Shown: positions 46,412 through 59,159, counted from the first letter of the stretch. The stretch: DNA of 64,000 nucleotides from Begonia masoniana (GCA_022432975.1 CM039505.1:19457716-19521715); one strand, 5' to 3'. A program made the numbers and translations. The notes: generated by a model from the sequence alone, not told the origin.

Positions 46412-47370
46412 GGTTTTTATGCCAATTTGGAGTTAATCTCAAATGTATTGATGGAGGTTTTTATGAGATTTGATCGTGGCTATATCCTTGGGTTATTTCC
46501 CAATTATTTGAAGATTTATGGTTTATGTTCCAAATTTAGTGGATTTTGGATTTATTTCTCAATCTAAATTAGGATTTAGGGTTTATTTCCATAAACTCAA
46601 CGACTATTCTCCTTCTCAAGATTTGTGGCTTTTCTGATTCGATGGCGATTTGAATACTGTGAATAAGGTTTATGGCTGAATTTTGGAAGAATTTGGGTCA
46701 AGTTGCCCTCAATATCGAAGATGTCACTTGCAGAGTTTCCGCGCGCCTACATTTCAAGAACTGTGTTTTTAAGAGGAGTCATTTGTTTAAATTTCTCCTC
46801 TATTGTGATCACTCACATCTGGCAGGGGTCACTGGGTTGATTATGAAGAGTTTACTCCTATTTAACAAGTTTAATTATTGATGTCATGTAGTGTCAGACG
46901 GTTGGCCCTAATGGGAATTGATTGGATAAGCTGATTGCAAGAATGAAAGTTCGTGAAGATGAGCTGAAATTTTTGAATAAATGTTGAAGGAGAATCTGTC
47001 CAAGGAAAATGATATAGTGAGTCAGTGGCCAACAACTACATCTGGTTGCTTTCATTCTTCTGATATATTTCTATTAATGTTGGATTTCTTATGCACTTCT
47101 AAAATGTTTCTCTTGCTTCTTGATATTCTATTTTTGATGGATATTTTGCTACGGTGGTATATGCCCTTGATATTTCTATGTGGGACTACATGGTGGATAT
47201 TTTTTATTAGTATACATTTTATCTTTTGATGGCAAAAGGGTGAGTATTTTGTGTTTATGTTGGTGTTATCTGCAATGTTCTATGGATTACGGTTAAGGAG
47301 TTCCGTTTACAGCCAACATGCATGGGAGTTTCTATTTCTGGCTTTTGCCAAAAAAGCCAAAGGGGGAGAT
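46412..47370 (+). pseudogene. SIRE-1 region between pol and 3' LTR (copy A)
   Basis: This is the stretch after RNase H where Sireviruses may carry a third gene. I see only short broken reading frames and a hydrophobic stretch near 47100-47200 (FLLLLDILFLMDILLRW). Compared with copy B (59807-60781) there are many one-base differences in both directions. It ends with the polypurine AAAGGGGGAGAT at 47359-47370. A decayed envelope-like gene is possible but not shown. Confidence 0.4.
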
Positions 47371-47435
47371 TGTAAATGTTATGTGTGGGCATATTTTTTG
47401 ACAAACATATTTCGAGGGATTATATATTTATTTCC

Positions 47436-47464
<29 letters not shown>
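47371..47464 (+). repeat. Start of SIRE-1 3' LTR, ending in a 28-A run (copy A)
   Basis: TGTAAATGTTATGTG onward matches the first 60-70 bases of the LTR at 60782. At 47437 it turns into 28 A and the match is lost. The abrupt loss next to a homopolymer and close to a gap suggests an assembly break. Confidence 0.7.
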
Positions 47465-47466
<2 letters not shown>

Positions 47467-48015
47467 GTAATCCGACAAAGCACACGAAGTTAGCATTAGC
47501 TCTGTACAATGGTGGGGGCCGGTATTACTATCATATCCTTCATTAGGGACGTGTCACGAGAATAATTGGTATTTGAAATCGAGAGCAATTATTTTCCAAT
47601 TTAGAATCCTTTAAATAAAGGCTAAAGTAGATGTATAAACTGACACGTTGCAAGTATTTTACCCATCAGCATCTGGGAGATGCTCTTTTATTATCAGTAA
47701 ACCATTCTCCTCAACCCTATATCTCTTGCCTGGAAACGCTGGTCACAGCAAAGAAAACTCTGTCGCTTCAGTCTATCAATAAATGACCAGTTCATTAGCA
47801 CAAAAATATCATACTGTTATGAACGTACTCTATCTCGTATTAGAGCAAATAACACGAGGGCTAACATTGTAGTAGACGTTTCCATACCCAAGTAGAAACA
47901 AGCCTTCGAATGAAAACCGATATCAGTTGAAAAGGATAAAAAAACAACCTTTGTGAAACTTCACCCTGGTTCAGCAGATACAAGAGCTTTGTAATAACCT
48001 TCAAGAAATACAATA
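47465..48015. other. Unassigned sequence at contig end
   Basis: No match to anything else I can see in the window, on either strand. It is less AT-rich and less repetitive than its surroundings and has no clear ORF. It ends at the N gap and may be a chimeric or misjoined piece. Confidence 0.5.
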
Positions 48016-48115
48016 NNNNNNNNNNNNNNNNNNNNNNNNNNNNNNNNNNNNNNNNNNNNNNNNNNNNNNNNNNNNNNNNNNNNNNNNNNNNNNNNNNNNN
48101 NNNNNNNNNNNNNNN
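48016..48115. other. Assembly gap, 100 N
   Basis: Exactly 100 N, the usual placeholder for a gap of unknown size between scaffolded contigs. Confidence 1.
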
Positions 48116-48955
48116 TATTGCTAGTAACCTGGAATTTCGATTACGGTTTTTCTCAAAACTCGGAAATTTCAATTTTTAACTTTTTATCTCAAATTGATTT
48201 CTTCGTCCAATAATGTCCAATACGTTCAATACGTACGTAGTCAAGGCTAACCTATTATTACGCAACCCTAATTCGCTGTTTTAAACGAAATCGATCGAAA
48301 TCCCAATTAACGAAATCCCGTAAAACTCAAAATACGCTCAAGACTGAAGCTGCATACCTAAGGTTACGAGAGAGAGAAACCTGGAGAATCGAACGAACGG
48401 AGGAGAAACGGAGTCGTATCGTTAGACGTGTCGGCGGCCGAGAGGGTTTTGCGAAGGATAAAAGAGAAAACAGAATGAATCGAGAATGACATAGCAGAAG
48501 GAAGGAAAGTTGATTTTTATTAAATTACAACTTGGCAAATTACTTTTCGCCCTTCTTAGTTTTTTATATTAGATTTCTTTCTTCTTCGGTTTGTTATCGT
48601 CTAGCTATTCGGTTTTCACCAAAACTCCACATTTCGCGCCAAGTACGGTCCAACTTAATATTCGGGATTTAAACAACTATCCGCTCGCAATTTGGTACCG
48701 CCTCGTTTACTATTTTAGTTAACACGTCCATTATATTACGATCAGAGTAAGTACTCGGAATAAGCGTTAATCTCCGCAAATTCCCAAAATTTCCTTAAAA
48801 TTCCGATTATTCGTTAGGAATCATCATGACGCTTTCCCCTTTACGAAACTGATTTTGATTTGACATATTTTACTCAAAATGCCATTAACAATGAATAAAT
48901 ATATACTATCATATATACGCCACAAATTCACGTCACAACCAAGCCTGATATTACA
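48116..48955 (-). repeat. Divergent partial Tekay-type 3' LTR beside the gap (copy B)
   Basis: Follows the LTR of copy A from about 34745 to 35581 but with very many substitutions and indels. Identity becomes near-perfect only after about 49020. It is either a poorly resolved contig end or a chimeric join to a related LTR. Confidence 0.7.
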
Positions 48956-49023
48956 TTCCAAAACACCACTCCTTATCCAGCTTTTGTCCACAACATTAAT
49001 CACTGCAAACATCAATACTTTTC

Positions 49024-50800
49024 CATCATATCCTGCTGTCGTTCCCACGTAGCCTCTTCCACCTCGTGGTTCCGCCACAAACCTTTGACCAGTGGAATCC
49101 TCTTTGTTGCGCAAAATCTTGATGGAAGTCTCCAAAATACGTACCGGCCTCACCTCATAGCTCAAGGTAGGCTGTACCTCGATCTCTGTAGCCTCCACAA
49201 TATGCGACGGATCGCGCAAGCACTTCCGAAGCATAGATACATGAAATACATCATGGATACCCTCCATAGAAGACGGAAGCTGTAATCTGTACGCCAACTT
49301 CCCGATCCTCTTCAGAATAGGAAAGGGCCCCACATAACGAGGGTTCAACTTACCCCTCCTTCCAAATCTCGCTACGCCTTTGAATGGAGAAACCTTCAAA
49401 TAAACTTCGTCGCCCTCCTCGAACTCTAGCTCTCGCCGTCTCATGTCAGCATAACTCTTCTGCCGGCTCTGAGCTACCTGAATACGCTGCCGGATACGGC
49501 AATCTTTTCTGCCGTTTGCTGTAGAATCTCAGGACCTACGATGCTGGCCTCGCCAACCTCGTCCCAATGTAACGGAGACCTACATTTCCGACCATATAGC
49601 GCCTCGTACGGTGTCATGCCAATAGTAGCCTGGAAGCTGTTATTATAAGAGAACTCGATCAGTGGCAAATACCTGCTCCACGATCCCTGAAACTCCAGCA
49701 CACACGCTCTGAGCATATCCTCAAGAATCTGGTTCGTCCTCTCTGTCTGTCCATCAGTCTGAGGATGAAATGCGGTGCTGAAATTAAGCTGAGTCCCCAT
49801 AGCCTTGTGCAGACTCTTCCAGAATTTCGATGTAAACCTCGGATCTCGATCCGAAACAATAGAAGCTGGCACGCCATGCAGTCTGACAATCTCCTGCACA
49901 TAGAGCTCTGCGAGCTGATCCATAGACGATGCCATCTTCACAGATAAGAAGTGGGCCGACTTTGTCAATCGGTCCACAATAACCCAAATGCCGTCATGGC
50001 CTCTCGTAGTCCTCGGGAGCCCCACAATGAATCCATGGAGATCTGCTCCCACTTCCACTCCAGAATCGGCAGTGGTAATAGTGTTCCAGCGGGTCTCTGG
50101 TGCTCAGTCTTTACCTGCTGACATACTAGGCAGGTCTCAACGTACTTGGCAACCACCCTCTTCATGTTCGGCCACCAGAAGTGCTGTTTCAAATCCCGGT
50201 ACATCTTGGTACTCCCCGGGTGTACAGAATATGCCGAAGAATGTGCCTTGGCCAATATCTCCTTCTTTAGATCCTCGTCACTAGGCACGTACCACCTATG
50301 CCTGAACTTCAGAATACCATCCTCTGATAAATGGAAATCTGACGAGTCTCCCAATGTCATGCTCGATCGAAGCTCCATACACTCCGTATCACTCTGCTGA
50401 GCCTCGCGTATACGATCAAGAATAGTTGGCCTGAGAGAAATGTTGGCAAGCATATAGGACAACTCTGCCACTATCTCCACGTCGAATCTCTGAATCTCAG
50501 ACCGCAGCGTAGCTGACATCGCTGCTAATGATGGCTGACTCGCAGAAGGCACTCTACTCAGTGCATCAGCTACCTTGTTCGCCTTTCCTGGGTGGTACTT
50601 GATATCAAAATCGTAATCATTGACGAACTCAAGCCATCGCCTCTGTCGCATATTCAGCTCTTTCTGCGTAAATAAGTACTTCAAGCTCTTGTGGTCGGAA
50701 AATATCTCGCACTGCTGCCCATATAAATAATGCCTCCATATCTTTAGTGCGAAGACGACGGCTGCTAACTCGAGGTCGTGCGTGGGGTAATTCTGCTCGT
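49024..50800 (-). pseudogene. pol: Tekay-type pol: RNase H end, integrase, chromodomain-like tail (copy B)
   Basis: Same gene as 35622-37426, with the [28 protein letters not shown] and chromodomain-like blocks. Frame breaks near 50031 and 49495 are single-base losses inside short A runs that are intact in copy A. Another lies near the end at about 49080-49110. The stop position is therefore altered and the translated tail after about 49100 is not meaningful. Confidence 0.9.
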
Positions 50801-50805
50801 CGGCT

Positions 50806-52336
50806 TCAACTGCCGAGAAGCATAAGAATAACTCTACCCTCCTGCATCAATACACAACCGAGTCCCACTCCCGATGCATCACAATAAACACTGTATCTGA
50901 CACCTTCATCAGGTAGCGCCAGTACTGGGGCAGTGGTCAATCTCTGCTTTAACTCCATAAAGCTGTCATCACAAGCAGACGACCATACAAACTTCTCGTT
51001 CTTTCGAGTCAATCGTGTAAGAGGAAGTGCGATCTTCGAGAATCCCTCTATAAACTTCCGATAATAACCGGCCAATCCGAGAAATCCACGCACCTCACGT
51101 ACGTTCTTCGGCTGTGGCCAATCTCTGACCACCTGTATTTTGCTCGGATCCACAGAAACTCCGTCCTGTGATATAATATGGCCCAGAAAACTCACTCTGT
51201 CAAGCCAGAACTCGCACTTAGAAAACTTTGGATACAGCTGGCGCTCACATAGAATACTCAGAACAATCCTCAGATGCTCCTCGTGTTCTTCCTTCGTCTT
51301 GGAGTAAATCAGAATATCGTCGATGAAAACCACCACGAACCTGTCCAGATACTCCTTGAAAACACGGTTCATCAAATCCATGAACGCTGCAGGAGCATTA
51401 GTAAGTCCGAAGACATAACAAGAAACTCATAATGCCCGTACCTCGTTCGGAAAGCTGTTTTCTGAACATCTTCCTTCCGAACCTTCAGCTGATAATAACC
51501 CGAGCGCAGGTCGATCCTGGAAAATACTCGGGCACCCTGTAGCTGATCAAATAGGTCATCAATCCGAGGCAGTGGATACTTATTCTTCACTGTCAATTTA
51601 TTCAGCTCTCTATAATCGATGCACATTCTGAGGGTCCCGTCTTTCTTCTTAACAAACAGAACGGGCGCACCCCAGGGTGAAACGCTGGGCCGAATGAAAC
51701 CCTTCTCTAACAACTCGTCAAGCTGAGTCCTCAACTCTCTCAACTCAGCTGGTGCCAACCGGTAAGGGTTCTTGAACCTTGGCGCAGAGTTTGGATAGAC
51801 ATCAATAGTGAACTCAATCTCCCGGTCTGGTGATAAACCGGGAAGATCATCGAGGAATATGCCAGAGAACTCTCTAACAATAGGAATGTCGCTCGGCTTC
51901 ACTCCGCTGAGCAACTGAATATCAAAATCGAGGCCAAATAAATAGAGCACGCACCTTTGAATTGCTCGTTGACCATCATGGAATAAGAAATAGGCGAGCT
52001 ACTCAGTCGGTTCCTCGCCTGATAGGAAAACTCGACTCTGTCTGGGGGTCGGAAGGTCACAATCCCGGAGCGACAATCGATGGTGGCGAAGTGCTGTGCT
52101 AGCCAGTCCATCCCCAAAATAAGGTCGTACCGCTCTATGCCCATAACGATCAGACGTGCGTAGAGGGTAACGCTCCCAACTGAAATAATATTCCCCTGAA
52201 TAACATGACTGGACTGCATACGCTCTCCTGAGGGCAGCAATACACTATACTCGCACTCTGCCGACTCAGACTCTAACCCCAATCTAGCCATACATGCAGT
52301 CGATACGAAGGAGTGCGTAGCTCCGGTATCCATCAA
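50806..52336 (-). pseudogene. pol: Tekay-type pol: protease, RT, start of RNase H (copy B)
   Basis: Same gene as 37391-39274. Protease [22 protein letters not shown] and [11 protein letters not shown], and RNase [11 protein letters not shown] are present. Copy A lacks the single-base losses near 52353, 51928, 51411 and 50827; all four are in runs of identical bases. The break near 50801 is shared with copy A. Confidence 0.9.
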
Positions 52337-52352
52337 AGTAAATACAGTAGCG

Positions 52353-53457
52353 CCATAAGCAAAATAGTACCTGCAATCACGGCAGGCTGAGCATCGTCAT
52401 CAACATCCTCAGGCTCGATGAAGGCGAAAACCCTGGGCATAACCTTCCTCTGATCTCCGCCCAACTGATCTCGGCCCGGGTGGGGGCAGTCTCTAACAAA
52501 ATGGCCAACTCCACCACATCTGTAGCATTTGTTAGAGCCCACACGGCACTCTCCACTATGTTCCCTCTGACACAAGGGGCACCATGGCATCTGAGAAGCC
52601 CCCTGAACTTGCTTCCCCTTGCCCCGATCATTACCTCCCTCAAGAGGTCTCTTCACACCCCTCGGCAGCTGCTGAGGCGGCTGTGCTCTAGGCTGCCATC
52701 CTCGGTTCTGTGACTTAGGACGGATCTCTCGAAAGAAGCCCTTCGCTGGCTCCCTCAGTCTAACACAAGTGGCCCTGGCGGCCTCGATATCCAGAGCTCT
52801 AGCTGTGATGTCAGAAAAGGGCACATCAATAATACCTGAGACAACCACGTGCATCCGGATCTCCGGATGAAGTCCCTCTATAAACTGGTGCACCTTCTCC
52901 TCATTATCGCAAACAAGACGAGGTGCAAATCTGGATAATGCCTCAAACTTCCGAATATAATCAGCAACTGAACCAGTCTGCTTCAGCTGCATAAACTCGT
53001 TCCTCTTGGCCACCCTCACCGTGCGGCTGAAATACTTATCGAAGAATAGAAACTTGAACCGATCCCAAGTCATAATAGATACGTCCGTCGTCACCTTGAT
53101 CGAATCCCACCAGAAACGGGCATCCATCGCTAAATGAAAGGTAGCATACGCCACCTTGCTCCCGTTCCCTACCTTGGCGTAAGCTAACATGTCCTCCATA
53201 ACTCGGATCCATTCCTCGGCACGTGTCGGATCCGATGACTGGCCTTCGAATACTGGAGGCCGTAGACTTTGAAACCTCTGCATACCCTGATTACTGGGAA
53301 CTACCAAGTCTTGGACCCTCTGATTCTCTCGCTGGTTCTCCCGATTTACTAATTCCGTAATCTGTTGCGCCTGCCTGTCCATATGCTGAGACTGGCGATC
53401 GATCAACTCCGTAAGACGATCCATCGCGTCATCTCTCGGATCCCTTCCTCGAGTCAT
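52353..53457 (-). CDS. gag: Tekay-type gag (copy B, uninterrupted)
   Basis: Open from MTRGRDPRDDAMDRL at 53457 through the CCHC knuckle [15 protein letters not shown] to the protease entry ([14 protein letters not shown]), where a one-base loss near 52353 breaks the frame. About 370 codons. The frame would continue into protease, as expected for a gag-pol fusion of this lineage. This copy lacks the four gag indels of copy A. Confidence 0.92.
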
Positions 53458-53607
53458 ATTTATAAAAACTCCTATAAAATTTAAAAACAAGAAATCCTAA
53501 GAAACTGAAATCAAACGAAGCAGTAAACAAACTTACAGTTGATGTAGGATGTCCGCGTAGTGGCTGTGCAGTCGAGCAGTCTACAGAATCGATTTTAAAA
53601 CCCGGGG

Positions 53608-53619
53608 GCTCTGATACCA
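53608..53619 (-). other. Tekay-type primer binding site (copy B)
   Basis: TGGTATCAGAGC on the minus strand, four bases from the LTR edge at 53624. Confidence 0.92.
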
Positions 53620-53623
53620 TAAA

Positions 53624-56143
53624 TGTAACACCCCTAATACTGTACCCATTTACTCGTACAAATTTTTCATTTTATTTTACACTTTAAGCGGAAACTGAAT
53701 CGGAAATGAAATCGTTAGTGTTGTTTAGAAAACCATTTAAAATAAACATAAAACCATTTAATAAAACAATTAGAACTATTTAATAAAACCAATTTTGATT
53801 AAAACAATCGGGAGGACAAAACTGTCCAACCCGTGGCAATTAAGTGCAGTGAACAGTCGCTGCAGCATGCAGCGACTGAGCGCTGCAGTTGCTGCAGCAT
53901 GCAGCGCCCGATCGCTGCATTGCTGCAGCGATCGCGCGCTGCCGTTGCTGTAGCAGCATCGATCGCTGCTTTGCTGCAGCGATCGCACGCTGCTGATGCT
54001 GCAGCAAGCAGCGATCAGTCGCTGCATTGCTGCAGCGCCTGATCGCTGCACTGCAGCCTTGATCCACACTATTGCTCTCTGAAATTTCCAGAGAGCAAAT
54101 ACTTCAGTAAGCTCTCTGGAAATCCGGTTTCCAGAGAGCAAATTCACACTATTTGCCTCTCATTCAGTTTCTTGCAATCTTTATACTTCTCACTAAAACA
54201 TACAACTTATAAATTAAACTCACTCCATTTACAGCAGACTTTGCGAAGTCCAACTGCATGGATAGCTCTAAAAACCGAGCTATCCATAACAACCTAAACC
54301 AATCAAAACGTTTTCAAAACATTCAGTAAACAGTTTAAACCAAAGCGTTTTACATACAATTACCAAAATGTTATCTAACCTCTATCCAGAACCAAGCACC
54401 CTAATATGTTCTATACAGTTTATCATCAATCCAAAATGTCTCAAAAAAAACCCCAAAACCTTTACGTACATCCCCCACGGGTCAAAACGCGTCTCGACTG
54501 CTCAGCGCACTCCCACGGCCATCATCCATCAACTGCACCTACGTCAAGAGGAGGAACGTCGTCCTCACCTGGCTCAATATCTCCTAAAATATCACCTACA
54601 CCATACAGACACATATGAGATATTGAAATCTCAGTAAGCTACGTAAATGCAGATGCATGCGTGCAGTGCATATGAAGTTCAGAAAACATGCATATCAGAC
54701 ATATCAGGTCATTTCATACAGATTGTCACCGAGATATCAGCCCTATAAATGGAAAGGATACATCCCGCGGTCGGACTACCACTTTCGATTTAGAGGAGGG
54801 GGGTACATGCTCACAAACCCTACAGCCATGCCTGAGCCCCATCTCGCGTGACCAGATACAGATTACGTATTTTCGTTCATTATTCATTTCATTTGAAAAC
54901 TTGTGCAGAAATCCATTTTCATGTCATTTGAAACACGTGATGCATGAACAGTTATAAACAGAAAGTAAACAATCAACATATATACCATCAAGACCAAAAT
55001 AGAGTAACTTGTAAACAATTTAAACCTAACTACCCAACCGAAAGCGATTTAAAGCAAACAATTCCTTAGGGATCCTCGATACGACATCGAAGTATGGTGT
55101 AGACCGATTGGTCAAAGTAAGTCACGAAAACTTACCTCGAGCGCGCAGAATCTCAAGCTTCGTCCACGGGAGTCGTGTGTCTGAGACAAAACACGATATT
55201 CGTCGTTAAAACCAATTTAAGCTATTAACGTCCAAATTACAAAATCCTTAACTATTGAATTTTTCCTAAATTCCTCACTTAGCTAATCAAAGCATTTAGA
55301 ACGTCAATTAATGCTCGATAACTAGAAATTCCTATTACGAGAAATTTCCGAAAACTCGAAAATTCTCAGATTTATACTTTTTCACAAATTGGTTTATCTT
55401 CGTCCAATAACGTCCGATACGTTCAATATATACCTAATCACGGCTAACCTATTAATTACGAGTCCTAATTCGCGTTTTTAACGAGATTTAATCGAAACCC
55501 TAATTATCTAAAATGGCGTAAACGTTGAAATAAAAGCTCTAATATTGTAGGTACATACCGAGGATAGCGAGAGGAGAAGAAATGACGAAGAACGGAGGAG
55601 AAACGGAAGAGAAACGGAGGTCGGGATGTTGAGAAGTCACCGCGGCCGTGAGAGGAGAAGCTCTCTGGCGATCGTGATTTCCAGAGAAGAAGAGAGAAGT
55701 GAGGGAGAAAATAGGTTTAGGTTATTTTTATAAAATTGATTTGGTAAATTACTAAATTGCCCTTAGCACTTAATTCTATTTGTTTCGTCTTCGTTTCGTT
55801 AATCGTCCAGCTATTCGACATTTCCAAATTTCCATATTTTACCAATAAGTCCAACTTATTATTAGAGATTTATTAAGACTGTCCGTTCGCAATTCGGACC
55901 TCGTTTACTATTTTTATTAAAACATTCTTTACATTACGATAAACGTATTTACTCGGAATATAGCGTTTAATCTCCGAAAATTCCCAGAATTTCCTCAAAA
56001 TTCTTATTATTTGTTATGATCATAATGACGCTTTCCGTTTGCGAAACTGATTGATTTGACATATTTACGAAAAATGCCATTAAATAATGAAATAATAATA
56101 TAATATAATATATTCAAAAAGTCCGTACAAGCCGGATATTTCA
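53624..56143 (-). repeat. Tekay-type 5' LTR (copy B)
   Basis: 2520 bp, TG..CA ends, followed by TAGTT (56144-56148). It then continues into the same 26 bp remainder of the solo SIRE LTR (56149-56174) and the TATGT duplication (56175-56179) as after copy A. It is cleaner than the copy A right LTR. Confidence 0.93.
55136..55180 (-). other. Splice-like mini-exon in 5' LTR (copy B)
   Basis: Identical to 34574-34618 and 41764-41808, with the same flanking AG and GTAAGT on the minus strand. Confidence 0.45.
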
Positions 56144-56174
56144 TAGTTAGACTTAAACATACTTTAAGTTAACA

Positions 56175-57327
56175 TATGTCACTCAACCAAAGGGTTTTGA
56201 GGACCCTCATCATTCTGAGTATGTCTATCGTTTGAAAAAAAACACTATACGGACTTAAACAAGCACCCCGAGCATGGTATGAACGACTCACGGTATATTT
56301 ATTATCCAAGAGATATGAGCGAAGAGGAGTAGATAAAATCCTTTTTCATTCACCGTGAAAAAGGTCAGTTTTTACTTGCTCAAATTTATGTTGATGACAT
56401 AGTGTTTGGCTCTGTGTCACAGATGCTGGTAGATGATTTTGTTGCTAAAATGACTGGCGAATTTGAGATGAGCATGGTCGGTGAGCTCAATTACTTCCTT
56501 GGTCTTCAGATTCAGCAAAGAAATGATGGAATTTTCATATCCTAAATCAAGTATGCCAAAAATCTGTTGAAGCGTTTCAAGTTAGATAATGCCCGTCCCA
56601 AAAGAACACCAATTGAGACACATGAAAAACTCTCCAAAGATGAGAAAATGACTTCTATTGACGCACAACTATATAGAAGTATAATTAGAAACCTCTAATA
56701 TCTAACTGCTAGTCGGCCAGACATTTATTATAGTATGGGATTATGTGCTCGGTTTCAAGCAAATCCCCAAGAGTCTCACCTGGTGTCAGTGAAGCGAATT
56801 CTCAAATATGTTGGCGGGACGACTGACTATGGAATCTGGTATTCATTTGATTCAAATGCAAATCTAGTTGGCTATTGTGATGCTGATTAGGCTGGGAGTT
56901 CGGATGATCAGAAAAGTACTTCTGGTGGATGCTTTTATTTGGGAAACAATTTGGTGTCATGGTTCAGAAAGAAGCAAAACTTCATATCTCTGTCTACAGC
57001 TTAGACAGAATATATTGCAGCTGGTAGTAGCTATACTCAACTTTTTTAGATGAAACAAATGCTTAAAGACTATGGTGTCACACAGGATGTCATAACGTTA
57101 TACTTGATAATATGAGTGCTATTAATATCTCCAAGAATCCAGTACAGCATTCTCGGAAAAAACATATTGATATTCGACATCATTTCATTAGATCCCTTGC
57201 AGAAGACAAAATTATCACCTTGGAGCATATGGTGACGGAAAAACAAATTGTCGATATTTTTACCAAAGCTTTGGATGGTGTGAAATTTGAAGAATTGAGG
57301 TCTGCCTTAGGCCTCTGTGTCATGTGA
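56175..57327 (+). pseudogene. pol: SIRE-1 pol: RT end and RNase H (copy B)
   Basis: The cleaner copy of 42796-43941. [50 protein letters not shown]. RNase H: DYGIWYSFDSNANLVGY, SSDDQKSTSGGCF, and an open end from 57112 (MSAINISKNPVQHSR, KHIDIRHHFIRSL, VDIFTKALDG) to the stop at 57325-57327. In-frame stops remain, for example TAA after FIS near 56543, TAG near 56888 and TAG near 57048, several at positions where Trp or Gln is usual. It is inactive. Confidence 0.9.
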
Positions 57328-57748
57328 GAGATTTATTCGAGAGTTATATTAGATATTGAAGTGTGAAATGGGGGAGAATGAAAGGTGGTGATTGGTTGGA
57401 AATGTAATGGTTGAAAATTTAAAAAAAATTGAAAAGTCAAAGTTTTACCAACCAATAGGGAATTAGCAATTGAATGAATTAAATTGGAAATGCTGGAGGT
57501 GTAATAATAAGATGAATCACGTTGGAATCCATGGAGTGAAAAGGTGGTTTGTTTTATTAAATTTAAAAAGTGAATGGTTGGAAATTTTGGTTTGAAAAGT
57601 CCAAGTTATATAAGCCAATCAAATTGCAAGGAAAATGTGTTGTTTTCTTTGTTGGTTCACGGTGATATTCAAGGGAGAAAGAGGGGGTTTTGAGTGTAAT
57701 TTTAGAAAACTTTGTGGAGGGAAAAGAAAAGTAAGAAAAGATGATTTT

Positions 57749-57756
57749 TATAAAAA
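57749..57756 (+). promoter_or_regulatory. Candidate TATA box of LTR
   Basis: TATAAAAA about 45 bp upstream of a strong pyrimidine patch, the same arrangement as at 29000. Copy A equivalent: 44360-44367. Confidence 0.5.
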
Positions 57757-58400
57757 GGTTAATTAAGTGTTAAAAATGGTAAAAATCCTATTCTTCCTCC
57801 TTTCTTCTTCGTGAAAGACCAGCGGCCATTAGTGGCTTCCTCCCTCTCTTTTCTTTAATTTCTCAAGGTGATTTAAGGTAAAAATGAGTGGGTTTTGGTT
57901 TTTATATGTTTAGGTGTTGATTATTGGTGTTTTAAGGGTATTTAGAGTTAGTTTAGTGAGGGTTTGGAAATCCTAGAATGTGACGTCCGAATTTTTGACT
58001 CCTTGGCTATATTTTCTTCCTATTTTGATCATTTAATTGTTGGATGATTAGTTTAGGTGGTTAGAGTGATTAGATTGAAGATTGGGGGAGTGTTACACAA
58101 AAACCGGTTGTGAACACTAGGATGGCCAATTCTGTTGGTGGAGTTTCGGATTGGCCAATTGAGTTATTTGGTTACTTTGAGTGCTTCAATGGATAGTAGA
58201 CGTGTAGAGGTTTTCGAATTGGGGTGGCACGTCGAAATCCGTTGAAAAACGTGAAAGTTATGGCCGTTTAAATTTGGACGGTAGAATTTACATAAAAATC
58301 GGGTTTGAGTGTTTACGTTGAAAGGTTTGTGTTTGTTTGATTTAGTTGATTTCTTTAGAATTCCCTAGGATGTTACTAAGTTAAGTCTCCATTATTTTAG

Positions 58401-58457
58401 GTGATTGAGCGTGTAATTTGGTTGAACAAAGTGAGCGAGAATGAACCGAGACACCAG
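58401..58457 (+). other. Splice-like mini-exon in LTR (copy B)
   Basis: 57 bp bounded by TTATTTTAG and GTAAGT; same as 45010-45066. Confidence 0.4.
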
Positions 58458-59117
58458 GTAAGTAGAGGATTGTGTGTTTTGTTGTCTTCGAGCCTACACC
58501 ACAGAACAGTAGGGATGTTTGTTTGTTTGTTTGGTTGTTTGCTTGTTGTGTTTTATTTTATGTTGTGCATTGTGTGGCATGCGTCAGGGTTTTTGAACCA
58601 CGAAAAAATGAGTTGTGAGCATGGGTATATAGAAATAACGAGAAATGCATCGTGATCCCGAGTAGGGTTCCCTTGCTGGGGAGTAGTGCTCGTGGAACAC
58701 CTCGGGAGGGTCCCTGCAAGGGATGTATTGCACTAGGTAGTGATAGCGAGTAGAGTTGCCTCGCCGGGGAGTAGTGCTCGTGGAGCACCTCGGGAGGGTC
58801 TCTACAAGAGTTGTGTTGTGATAATAATAGACTGAACAGTGATATCGAGTAGGGCTGCCTTGCCGGGGAGTCGTGCTCATGGAGCACCTCGGAAGGATCT
58901 CTATGAGAGATGCACTGTGATAATAGATTGAGCCGTGATATTGAATAGAGCTGCTTCGCCGGGGAGTAGTGCTCGTGGAGCACCTCGGGAGGGTCTCTAT
59001 GAAAGATGCACGGGTAAATGATTAATAAAAGGAGAATGTAATTGAAACCAGCCTAGAGTGTAGAAGTTGCATTTTGTTTAGTTGCATTTGTTATCCCTAC
59101 TTGCTAAGCGTAAGCTT

Positions 59118-59159
<42 letters not shown>

